Assembly (NCBI GenBank): GCA_003445795.1
Contig: DMCN01000099.1
Span: 1-32,334, forward strand
Direction: 5' to 3'
From: Gallionellaceae bacterium
GTDB lineage: Bacteria > Pseudomonadota > Gammaproteobacteria > Burkholderiales > Gallionellaceae
Length of the DNA: 32,334 nt
Part shown: positions 17,047 through 24,201 of the stretch, in pieces
Numbering within the stretch: position 1 is the first letter of the stretch
Layout of the letters: each line of letters begins with the position of its first letter
Position numbers and translations under genes: made by a program
Notes under the pieces: generated by a model
What the model saw: only the letters and a program-made list of their open reading frames with translations
The model's database searches: none
What the model was told of the DNA's origin: nothing

Positions 17047-18944
17047 TTCCGTCTCTCTGCTTCTATCGTTCCCAGCCGCTGCTTGAGCGACTGCGACGAC
17101 TGCCCGAACAGCATGGAGTAATAGATGGTATTGCTCATCACTTTTCTCACGTAATCGCGCGTCTCGTCGAAGGGGATGGTCTCGATGTAGACCGCACCCT
17201 CCAGCGGTTTCTTGTCCCGCCACTGCTTCGCCCGGTTCGGCCCCGCGTTGTAGGCGGCGGAAGCCAGCACGGGGTTCTCATCGAACTGTTTGAACACGGT
17301 CTTCATGTAATAGGTGCCGAGTTTGAGGTTCACATCCAACTGGTGGATTAGACCCTTGCGGTAACTCTTCATACCCATCTGCCTTGCCACCCAGCGCGCC
17401 GTGTCGGGCATGATCTGCATCAGCCCCGCTGCCCCCGCGCCGGATTTCGCACTGGTGGTGAAGCGGCTCTCCTGCCGCATCAGGCCGTACACCCAGGCTT
17501 CTTCGAGACCGTGCTTGTCCAGATTCTCGCGCAGTGCCGCGCGATAGGGCGCTGGATAACGCAGGTTGAAATCGTGCACACTCACCGTGCGGTCCGCCGC
17601 GTTGATGGAGCGATCATACATCTCGTTGCGCTGCGCCACTTCGGCGGCGGCCAGCAACTGGCGGTCATTGAACTTGCGCGTTGCCCAGGCCCATTCCTTG
17701 GCCGCTTCGGTGCGCATATCCATGCGGTACAGCAGCAGCGTGCGCTGGATCGCGGGCATCTGCTGGACGACCTCTACCTCGGCCTCACTCGCGCGATACC
17801 CCGTCGAGAAGATGTTCGGGCCCGCCTCTTTGCCCAGCTCCTCGGCAGCGAGTTGTCCGTAGTAATTGTATTCCCGACTCAGCTCGGCGAACACCTCTTC
17901 CGCTTCGGTCGGCCGTGCCAGTCGCACGAGTGCGCGGCCCTTCCAGTAGCGCCAGGCACCTTCGCTCTGCTGTTGCGGCGGCATGGCATTGATACTGGCC
18001 CAGACCTCGTGCCAGTTCTGCATGCGCAGTGCGGCGCGCGCGCGCCAGGCCAGTTGTTTCGGATTCAGTGCGGCATCGCCCGCCACCGCATACCAGAGCA
18101 GGGCGCGCTCGTCGTGCGACTGCGCACCGGCAAAGCCGATCCAGCCGAAGAAATAGCGCTGCTCCTCTTCGGTGAAATAGTTGGCGATCTTCTCCCAGCG
18201 CGCGAAAGCGATCTCGCGTGATTGTCTGGCCAGACGCAACAGGGCGAACAGCGCGGTCAGGCGGCGGCCGGTGCCGACGTTCTCGAACTTGGTCTTTTCC
18301 AGATAGCGGCGCGGGTTGCTCGATGCCACGCTCAACTCGGCGGCCGGGAACTGCTCAGACTTGGGCAATTGCTTGATGAGCTGCTTGGCGAAGGAGACAT
18401 TGCCGCTTTCCAGCGCCAGACGCATGCGTTTCCACACGTCGGTGTCGGTGATGATGCCTTGCTCCCGGCCGCGCCGAAACAACGGCGTGCAGCTTTCCGG
18501 CATCTCGTCGTCGCGGAACCACAGCTTGCGCGCCTCGGCCAGCGCTGCCGCCTCGTCGCTCTGCTGGCGCAGCTGCAGGGCATAGCAGGCCAGTTCGTCA
18601 TCGATGTTCACCACATTGGGATATTCCTCGGCGAACGTCTCCCAGCTCTCCTGTCTGGCCAGGAACTTGAGCCAGTCGCTGCGGAACTGGTCGACTACCG
18701 GACTCTCGTCGCCGCGTGCCAGGAACGCCTTGATCGGCGCCGTGGCCCGCGTGCTCAGGCGCGCACGCAACTGGTAGCTGGTGGCATAGATCTCCAGCGG
18801 CGTGTTCTGCAGATTCTCCGCCGCCTTGTCCAGACGAGCGAGGTTGCCGACGCGCAAAGCATCGCGGGCGGCACGGAAATCGCTCTCTGGTTCGGCCAGC
18901 GCGCACAGGGGCAAGGCCAGCAACAGCGGCAACAGGAATCTCAT
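17043..18944 (-). CDS. slt: Soluble lytic murein transglycosylase (Slt70 type)
   Basis: Periplasmic enzyme that cleaves peptidoglycan glycan strands with anhydromuramic acid formation. The 633 aa are near E. coli Slt70 (645). A signal peptide (MRFLLPLLLALPLCALA) is followed by a long superhelical U-domain of alpha repeats, then the C-terminal lysozyme-like domain with catalytic Glu (E492, in MRQESRF), GAAGLMQIMPDTA and ASAAYNAGPNRAKQW. The start at 18944 is set by the signal peptide; an open frame continues to 19511 but runs through the small upstream gene in another frame. It overlaps cca by four bases. Confidence 0.95.
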   Translation of the reverse strand: MRFLLPLLLALPLCALAEPESDFRAARDALRVGNLARLDKAAENLQNTPLEIYATSYQLRARLSTRATAPIKAFLARGDESPVVDQFRSDWLKFLARQESWETFAEEYPNVVNIDDELACYALQLRQQSDEAAALAEARKLWFRDDEMPESCTPLFRRGREQGIITDTDVWKRMRLALESGNVSFAKQLIKQLPKSEQFPAAELSVASSNPRRYLEKTKFENVGTGRRLTALFALLRLARQSREIAFARWEKIANYFTEEEQRYFFGWIGFAGAQSHDERALLWYAVAGDAALNPKQLAWRARAALRMQNWHEVWASINAMPPQQQSEGAWRYWKGRALVRLARPTEAEEVFAELSREYNYYGQLAAEELGKEAGPNIFSTGYRASEAEVEVVQQMPAIQRTLLLYRMDMRTEAAKEWAWATRKFNDRQLLAAAEVAQRNEMYDRSINAADRTVSVHDFNLRYPAPYRAALRENLDKHGLEEAWVYGLMRQESRFTTSAKSGAGAAGLMQIMPDTARWVARQMGMKSYRKGLIHQLDVNLKLGTYYMKTVFKQFDENPVLASAAYNAGPNRAKQWRDKKPLEGAVYIETIPFDETRDYVRKVMSNTIYYSMLFGQSSQSLKQRLGTIEAERRK

Positions 18945-19045
18945 GGGAATGGTCTTGGAAACACTGTTTGAAGAATAACACAGAGCGTCTTGCGGCACTT
19001 CGGGCTGACGCCCCGAACGGGGTGCAGCATAAGGCTTGCAACAAG

Positions 19046-19069
19046 GACGGCCGCGCCAGCGCGGTCGTC
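19046..19069. terminator. GC-rich hairpin downstream of the 71-aa gene
   Basis: GACGGCCGCG (19046-19055) and CGCGGTCGTC (19060-19069) pair over 10 positions (one G-T) around CCAG. It lies 15 bp past the stop of the small minus-strand gene and 100 bp before slt. The minus strand reads CCTTGTTG after it, a poor T tract, so it is a possible weak terminator or leader structure for slt. Confidence 0.45.
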
Positions 19070-19084
19070 TCTGTTTCAGCCTTT

Positions 19085-19300
19085 TCAGCTTTGATATGCG
19101 TACATCTTGTTCAGGAAAGCATCGACATCCGCATTCGCCAGACTTTCGGGCATCGCTGCCCGCTCGGTCGTTTGGGTATGCTCGCCAACCAGCGCCAGTT
19201 GCGGATTCCAACCCGCGCACATCACTTCGTCGCCGTACTGTTCGACCGCGACTGCCTCGCGCTCGATCTCGTATCCGCTCATGTTCATCACGATGGTCAT
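19085..19300 (-). CDS. Small hypothetical protein (71 aa) with perfect Shine-Dalgarno
   Basis: A 71-aa acidic protein beginning MTIVMNMSGYEIEREAVAVE. I do not recognise it. The start is certain in one respect: AAGGAGGTG (19305-19313 on the complementary strand), a nine-base match to the 16S anti-Shine-Dalgarno, lies 4 nt ahead of the ATG. It has no signal peptide or membrane segment. The first half looks like two short beta strands (GYEIEREAVAV and GWNPQLALV), and the C-terminal half is helical (PESLANADVDAFLNKMYAYQ). It stands alone between the TAXI-protein gene and slt on the same strand. The strong translation signal argues for a real, well-expressed small protein. Confidence 0.7.
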   Translation of the reverse strand: MTIVMNMSGYEIEREAVAVEQYGDEVMCAGWNPQLALVGEHTQTTERAAMPESLANADVDAFLNKMYAYQS

Positions 19301-19353
19301 GGCACACCTCCTTGTCGGGGAACGAATCGCGCCCCTGTACATAGAGTATCGGC

Positions 19354-20685
19354 TCAGGCGCGGGAAAGTTTAGCGCGCACCAGCTCGATGTGGCTGCGCA
19401 GTTCGTACAGATGGCTGGAGAAGGCCACCGGCAGGCGCAGGTGATTGACCTTGTTCTCGATGGTGTCGAGTCGCTTGCGAAAGCTCGCCAGATCGACCGG
19501 CTCTGCGGCATTGCGCAACTGCAGTTCGAGGAAGCGCAGTTCGCCGTACAGCTTGTGGATGCGCGATTTGATCAGCCAGTTGTAGACGGCGGGCGCGACA
19601 CGGCTGAGCGGGATGGCCAGCGCCAGCAGCGGCAGCAGGATGATGAGGACGCGGTTGACGAAGGTGGCTGCCCAGAACGGCAGGTAGCGGTCGAGGAAGG
19701 GCGGGCCGGATTCGTAGAAGTGCGCGGCCTGGTTGCTCATCTCGAAATCGGTGTCCTTGTCGGAGGGGAATTCGCGTTCCTGCTGCAGCATGCCGGCGCC
19801 GCCGTGGACGCGGGTGAGCACCTTGAGCACCAGATAGACCAGTGCCGGATGCATGGATTCGCGCGCCACCAGCGTGACCGTGGGCGCCAGCAGATGCACC
19901 TCGTGCGGGGGTACGTTGGACTCCAGGCTCAGCGCGCCTTCCGGCAGCACCAGATGACGCAGGAAATTGAACTGCCGCGAGTAGGCCTCGGCCTCGTCCA
20001 GATCGACCAGCGTCACCCCGGGCAGGGTCGCGACCTCCTGGATCAGCGGCGAAGTGGGCACACCGGAAAGGACGATCACATCGGCCACATTGTGGCGCAA
20101 GGCCTCTCTGGCATCGTCTTCGCCGATCTCGTAGAAGGTGCTGTTCTGCGCGTTCACACCGGCCGCATCGAGGATCATCTGCGTCAGGATGCCGGTGCCG
20201 CTACCCGTCCTGCCGACCGCGATGCGCTTTCCCTTCAGGGCGGACAGGTGTTCTATGCGGCGCTGGCCCTTGCTGAATATCCACAGCGGCTCGTAGTAGA
20301 GGCTGCCGAGCGAGACCAGACCGATCGTCGCTTCCGCCCCCGCCACCCCTCCGGGCACGAATGCCATATCCACGTTGCTGTCTTCCCTGCGCAGCTCTTC
20401 CAGGCTGGGCAGTGGGCCTTCGGATTCGCGGATCTCCAGCGCCACGCCGTCTTGCTTGAGCAGCACTTCGTACAGGCGCGCGTAAGCCTGATAGTTGCCG
20501 TCTTCCTTGCTGATTGAGATAACAATTCTTTTTGGCGGGGCTGGATCGATGAGCCAGTAGCCGACGATGGCGATGAGGACCAGCGCGAGCAGATACGGCA
20601 GCGATGCCTTGAACGCCTCATGCGGCAGGGACACCTGCAGATCTTCATGCACCTGTTCGCTGTCTGGCCTAGCGTTCATCGTCAT
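19354..20685 (-). CDS. Membrane-anchored TAXI-family solute-binding protein
   Basis: A 443-aa protein with the TAXI (TRAP-associated extracytoplasmic immunogenic) solute-binding domain between two membrane segments, LPYLLALVLIAIVGYWLI near the N-terminus and VNRVLIILLPLLALAIPL in the C-terminal third, ending in a cytoplasmic helical tail. Typical elements are GTGILTQMILDAAGVN, ADVIVLSGVPTSPLIQEVA and the PPKRIVISISKEDGNYQAYA entry strand. Classical TAXI proteins are soluble and work with a fused TRAP permease; no permease gene is here, so the ligand and role (transport or sensing) are open. I chose the ATG at 20685; ATG 20679 is possible. Extending upstream would run into tRNA-Arg. No clear Shine-Dalgarno. 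Confidence 0.82.
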   Translation of the reverse strand: MTMNARPDSEQVHEDLQVSLPHEAFKASLPYLLALVLIAIVGYWLIDPAPPKRIVISISKEDGNYQAYARLYEVLLKQDGVALEIRESEGPLPSLEELRREDSNVDMAFVPGGVAGAEATIGLVSLGSLYYEPLWIFSKGQRRIEHLSALKGKRIAVGRTGSGTGILTQMILDAAGVNAQNSTFYEIGEDDAREALRHNVADVIVLSGVPTSPLIQEVATLPGVTLVDLDEAEAYSRQFNFLRHLVLPEGALSLESNVPPHEVHLLAPTVTLVARESMHPALVYLVLKVLTRVHGGAGMLQQEREFPSDKDTDFEMSNQAAHFYESGPPFLDRYLPFWAATFVNRVLIILLPLLALAIPLSRVAPAVYNWLIKSRIHKLYGELRFLELQLRNAAEPVDLASFRKRLDTIENKVNHLRLPVAFSSHLYELRSHIELVRAKLSRA

Positions 20686-20698
20686 CGGAATGTGTGAG

Positions 20699-20775
20699 TG
20701 GTGCGCCCGGCGGGAGTCGAACCCACGACCCTTGGCTTCGGAAACCAATACTCTATCCAGCTGAGCTACGGGCGC
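20699..20775 (-). tRNA. tRNA-Arg (anticodon CCG)
   Basis: A complete cloverleaf reads on the minus strand: acceptor GCGCCCG pairs with CGGGCGC, the D arm contains AGCTCAGCTGGATAGAGT, the anticodon arm TTGGT-TTCCGAA-GCCAA has anticodon CCG, and the T arm is GTGGG-TTCGACT-CCCGC. The discriminator is A and the CCA end is encoded (TGG at 20699-20701 on the plus strand). It reads CGG arginine codons. The TAXI-protein gene begins 13 nt downstream on the same strand. Confidence 0.97.
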
Positions 20776-20855
20776 TTTGAACGGCGCGCAGTATAGCGGT
20801 TTTTGTGCTGCCCCGCCCGCGCCGGACGGGACAAAAAAATGCTATCGTGCGCACC

Positions 20856-21278
20856 ATGAATTTCTCGAATCCCGCCCCTGAAGACATCTGCAAACTGCTG
20901 CGCGAGGTGAAGACCGTCGCCGTGGTGGGCTTGTCGCCCAACGCCGGCCGGCCCAGCTTCAATGTCGCCAAGGCTTTGCAGGGCTTCGGCTACCGCATCT
21001 TTCCGGTGCGCCCGCTGGTGAGCGAAGTGCTGGGCGAAAAAGCCTACCCCGATCTGGAGAGCCTGCCCGAGGTACCCGATATCGTGGACGTGTTCCGCGC
21101 GCCGGAGCATGTGCCCGCCATCGTGGAAAGCTGCATCAGGCTTGGCGTGAAGAACATCTGGCTGCAGGACGGCGTGGTGCACGAGGAAGCCGCGCTGCGC
21201 GCACAGCAGGCCGGCATCACGGTGGTGATGGACCGGTGCATGTACCGCGACCACGTCCAGTTATGCGGCGATCTGTGA
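20856..21278 (+). CDS. CoA-binding domain protein (YccU-like)
   Basis: A 140-aa Rossmann-fold protein of the CoA_binding_2 family (PF13380). Seen: VKTVAVVGLSPNAGRPSFNVAKALQ (nucleotide-binding loop with the conserved SxxxxRPS region), YRIFPVRP, and KNIWLQDGVVHEEA. The ATG at 20856 gives the family-typical N-terminus; in-frame codons upstream would read into the tRNA gap. Relatives are succinyl-CoA synthetase-like CoA binders without a known reaction. Its stop overlaps the GTG of tag (GTGA), opening the overlapped run tag-dapF-DUF484-xerC-rlmI. The 80-bp gap ahead of it, divergent from tRNA-Arg, should hold its promoter. Confidence 0.87.
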   Translation: MNFSNPAPEDICKLLREVKTVAVVGLSPNAGRPSFNVAKALQGFGYRIFPVRPLVSEVLGEKAYPDLESLPEVPDIVDVFRAPEHVPAIVESCIRLGVKNIWLQDGVVHEEAALRAQQAGITVVMDRCMYRDHVQLCGDL

Positions 21279-21844
21279 GCAAGCAACGTTGCGCATGGTG
21301 CGGCGACTCCGCGCTGTACCAGACCTACCACGATACGGAATGGGGCGTACCGTTGCACGACGACCGGGAACTGTTCGAGTTCCTGATTCTGGAAGGCGCG
21401 CAGGCCGGTCTGAGCTGGATCACCATCCTGAAGAAACGCGAGAACTACCGCGCCGCTTTTGACGGTTTCGATGCCGCTCGCATTGTGCGCTATGGCGCGG
21501 GTAAAATAGACGCGCTGTTGCAGGACCCGGGAATCGTACGCAACCGGCTGAAAGTGGCTGCTGCCGTGACCAATGCGCAGAAGTTCCTTGAGGTGCAGGC
21601 CGAGTTCGGCAGTTTTGACCGGTTCATCTGGCAATTCGTCGACGGCAAGCCGAAGCAGAACAAATGGCGCAGCCTGGCCGACATCCCGGCCAGCACAGTG
21701 GAATCGGATGCGATGAGCAAGGAATTGAAGCGGCGCGGGTTCAAATTCGTCGGCAGCACGATCTGCTACGCGCACATGCAGGCGACCGGCATGGTGAACG
21801 ACCACACGACTGACTGTTACAGACACAAAGAACTATCCAAATGA
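21275..21844 (+). CDS. tag: DNA-3-methyladenine glycosylase I
   Basis: Removes 3-methyladenine from alkylated DNA; a small helix-hairpin-helix superfamily glycosylase. The 189 aa compare well with E. coli Tag (187): CAWCGDSALYQTYHDTEWGVP at the N-terminus (zinc-binding Cys and the YHDTEWG motif), EGAQAGLSWITILKKRENYR, RRGFKFVGSTICYAHMQATG and GMVNDH near the end. The C-terminal zinc ligands, His and Cys, are in DHTTDCYRH. I chose the GTG at 21275, overlapping the preceding stop by four bases; it gives the right N-terminal length. The stop overlaps the dapF start (ATGA). Confidence 0.95.
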   Translation: MSKQRCAWCGDSALYQTYHDTEWGVPLHDDRELFEFLILEGAQAGLSWITILKKRENYRAAFDGFDAARIVRYGAGKIDALLQDPGIVRNRLKVAAAVTNAQKFLEVQAEFGSFDRFIWQFVDGKPKQNKWRSLADIPASTVESDAMSKELKRRGFKFVGSTICYAHMQATGMVNDHTTDCYRHKELSK

Positions 21845-22671
21845 CCCTCAAATTCACCAAGATGCACGGCGCCGGCAACGATTTCGTTGTGCTGGACGGC
21901 GTGCGCCAGTCGATCGCGCTGTCGCCGGAACAGATCCGCTTCATCGCCGACCGCAATTTCGGCATCGGTTGCGACCAGATCCTGCTGGTGGAAAAGACGC
22001 CGCGAGAGGATGCCGATTTCCGCTACCGCATCTTCAATGCCGACGGCAGCGAGGTGGAGCAATGCGGCAACGGCGCGCGCTGTTTCGTGCGCTTCGTACA
22101 TGAGAAGAAACTCACTTCCAAGCGCGAGATCGTGGTCGAGACCAAGAGCGGACTGATCTCGCCCAGTCTGGCCGACGACGGGCGCGTCACCGTGAACATG
22201 GGCGCGCCGATCTTCGAGCCCGCGCGCATCCCTTTTCTCAGCGACAGCAACGAGGTGATCCAGCCGCTGCAGGTCGGCCGCAAGACCGTGCAGATCACCG
22301 CCGTCTCCATGGGCAATCCGCACGCGGTGCAGGTGGTGAAGGACGTCAAGACCGCTGAAGTGGAGAAACAGGGCCCGCTGATCGAGAACCACCCGAGTTT
22401 TCCCAAGCGCGTGAATGCGGGTTTCATGCAGATCGTGGACCGCTCGCATATCAAGCTGCGCGTGTATGAGCGCGGCGCGGGCGAGACTTTGTCCTGCGGT
22501 ACCGGCGCCTGTGCTGCCGTAGTCGCCGGCATCAAACGCAAACTGCTGGACAGCACAGTGCATGTCGCCACGCGCGGCGGTGTGCTCAGCATCACCTGGG
22601 CGGGCGAACATTCTCCCGTGCTGATGACCGGCCCAGCCATCACGGTGTATGAAGGCGAGATCAACCTGTAA
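21841..22671 (+). CDS. dapF: Diaminopimelate epimerase
   Basis: Converts LL- to meso-diaminopimelate for lysine and peptidoglycan synthesis, by a cofactor-free two-cysteine mechanism. The 276 aa match the family. The catalytic cysteines are C75 (EQCGNGARC) and C219 (ETLSCGTGAC). KMHGAGNDFVVLDG at the start and MGNPHAVQVV in the middle are also diagnostic. It overlaps tag upstream by four bases and is followed by DUF484 and xerC, the order widely conserved in proteobacteria. Confidence 0.97.
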   Translation: MTLKFTKMHGAGNDFVVLDGVRQSIALSPEQIRFIADRNFGIGCDQILLVEKTPREDADFRYRIFNADGSEVEQCGNGARCFVRFVHEKKLTSKREIVVETKSGLISPSLADDGRVTVNMGAPIFEPARIPFLSDSNEVIQPLQVGRKTVQITAVSMGNPHAVQVVKDVKTAEVEKQGPLIENHPSFPKRVNAGFMQIVDRSHIKLRVYERGAGETLSCGTGACAAVVAGIKRKLLDSTVHVATRGGVLSITWAGEHSPVLMTGPAITVYEGEINL

Positions 22672-22681
22672 GAGGACAATG

Positions 22682-23302
22682 ATGAGATCGGAAGATGTAG
22701 CGCAATACCTGCAAGACAACCCGCTGTTCTTTGAGGAACACGCCGAGATGCTGTCGCAGATCAACCTGCCGCACCCGCACGGCGGCCGCACCATCTCGCT
22801 GTCCGAACGCCAGCTGCTCACGCTGCGCGAGCGCGTGAAGGAGCTGGAGAAGAAACTGCACGAACTGCTGGAGTTCGCCAAGGAGAACGATGCGCTGCAA
22901 CTCAAGGTGCACCAGTTCAACTGCGCGCTGTTCGGCCCGCACGACCGTTCCACCCTGCAAAGCCTGATCGTGCATAACCTGCGCGATATCTTCGCCGTGC
23001 CGCACGTGGCGCTGCACCTGTGGAAGGACGAGCCGCCCAGTTCGGAAGTGCTGGCCTTCGCCGATCTGCATCAGCAGCCGGTCTGCGCGCATCATGCCAT
23101 ACACGACACCTTGCCCTGGTTCGGCGAATCCGCCGAGCATCTGCGTTCGTTCGCTTACCTGCCGCTGCGCGCGCACGGCCAGACCATCGGCCTGCTCATC
23201 CTCGCCAGCGAGGACAAGGAGCGCTTCTACCCCGAGATGGGCACGCTGTTCCTGCAACGCATCGCCGAGACACTGGGCAGCGCGTTCAACCTGCATGTGT
23301 GA
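22682..23302 (+). CDS. DUF484 family protein (GAF-like)
   Basis: A 206-aa protein of the DUF484 family (YigA-like), the usual companion between dapF and xerC. VAQYLQDNPLFFEEHAEML near the N-terminus is diagnostic. It is followed by a coiled-coil stretch (LSERQLLTLRERVKELEKKL) and a GAF-like domain. The biochemical role is unknown. Of two adjacent ATG codons (22679 and 22682), the second has the better spacing (5 nt) to AGAGGA. The stop overlaps the xerC start by one base (TGATG), suggesting coupled translation. Confidence 0.9.
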   Translation: MRSEDVAQYLQDNPLFFEEHAEMLSQINLPHPHGGRTISLSERQLLTLRERVKELEKKLHELLEFAKENDALQLKVHQFNCALFGPHDRSTLQSLIVHNLRDIFAVPHVALHLWKDEPPSSEVLAFADLHQQPVCAHHAIHDTLPWFGESAEHLRSFAYLPLRAHGQTIGLLILASEDKERFYPEMGTLFLQRIAETLGSAFNLHV

Positions 23303-24201
23303 TGCCCGCCGCTGAAAAAGTCCCTGCCACACTGCAAGGCTACCTTGCCTACCTGCATAACGAGCGCAATTATTCCCCGCTGACCGCCGAGAACTACGCG
23401 CGCGACATCCGTCGCCTGCTTGATCTGGCCGGAACCACCCCGCTGCCCGACCTCAAGAGCCACCATATCCGCCGCTACATCGCACAATTGCACAGCAGCG
23501 GCCTGGGCGGAAGATCGCTGGCGCGCGTGCTGTCGGCGTGGCGCGGCTTCTACAGTTACCTGATGCGCGACCACGGCTGCAAAAGCAATCCCTGCGTCGG
23601 TCTGCGCGCGCCCAAGGCGCCCAAGACCCTGCCGCACGCGCTTTCGCCCGACGAGGCGGTGAAACTGGTGGAGATGCCGGTGGAGACGCCGCTGGATGCG
23701 CGCGACAAGGCGATGTTCGAGCTGCTCTATTCCTCCGGCCTGCGTCTGGCCGAACTGGTGAGCCTGGACCCCATCGACATGGATTACAGCGACGCCTCGG
23801 TACGTGTCACCGGCAAGGGCAACAAGACGCGCATCGTGCCGCTGGGCAGCCATGCCATCGATGCGCTGCAGGCATGGATGAAAGTGCGCGAGCAGATCGC
23901 CAAGCCGGACGAGGCTGCGCTGTTCGTCGGCAAGAGTGGTGCGCGCATCAGCCCGCGCACGGTGCAACTGCAATTGCGCCAGCGCGGCATCACGCAGGGT
24001 ATCGCCAGCGGTGTGCACCCGCACCTGCTGCGCCACTCCTTCGCCACCCATGTGCTGCAATCGTCCGGCGACCTGCGTGCCGTACAGGAGATGCTGGGTC
24101 ATGCCAGCATTTCCACCACACAGGTCTATACTCACCTCGATTTCCAGTACCTCTCCAAAATCTACGACGGTGCGCATCCGCGTGCCAAAAAGAAGACATG
24201 A
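23302..24201 (+). CDS. xerC: Tyrosine recombinase XerC
   Basis: Works with XerD at dif to resolve chromosome dimers. The 299 aa contain the SAM-like N-terminal core-binding domain (about 8-95) and a catalytic domain with every active-site residue: R148, K172, H241, R244, H267 and nucleophile Y276 (in QVYTH). The ATG at 23302 shares one base with the DUF484 stop. Its position after dapF-DUF484 and the protein's length mark it as the housekeeping XerC rather than a phage or integron integrase. The stop overlaps rlmI by four bases. xerD and dif are not in the window. Confidence 0.95.
   Translation: MPAAEKVPATLQGYLAYLHNERNYSPLTAENYARDIRRLLDLAGTTPLPDLKSHHIRRYIAQLHSSGLGGRSLARVLSAWRGFYSYLMRDHGCKSNPCVGLRAPKAPKTLPHALSPDEAVKLVEMPVETPLDARDKAMFELLYSSGLRLAELVSLDPIDMDYSDASVRVTGKGNKTRIVPLGSHAIDALQAWMKVREQIAKPDEAALFVGKSGARISPRTVQLQLRQRGITQGIASGVHPHLLRHSFATHVLQSSGDLRAVQEMLGHASISTTQVYTHLDFQYLSKIYDGAHPRAKKKT

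Noticed and set aside
17043..19511. 822-codon reading of slt
   Set aside because: The N-terminal 189 codons cross the intergenic gap and the 71-aa gene in another frame; the signal peptide fixes the start at 18944.
20685..20775. tRNA-Arg as an integration site for a mobile element
   Set aside because: No repeat of the tRNA 3' end, no integrase of phage type and no foreign cargo next to it; XerC is the housekeeping copy.
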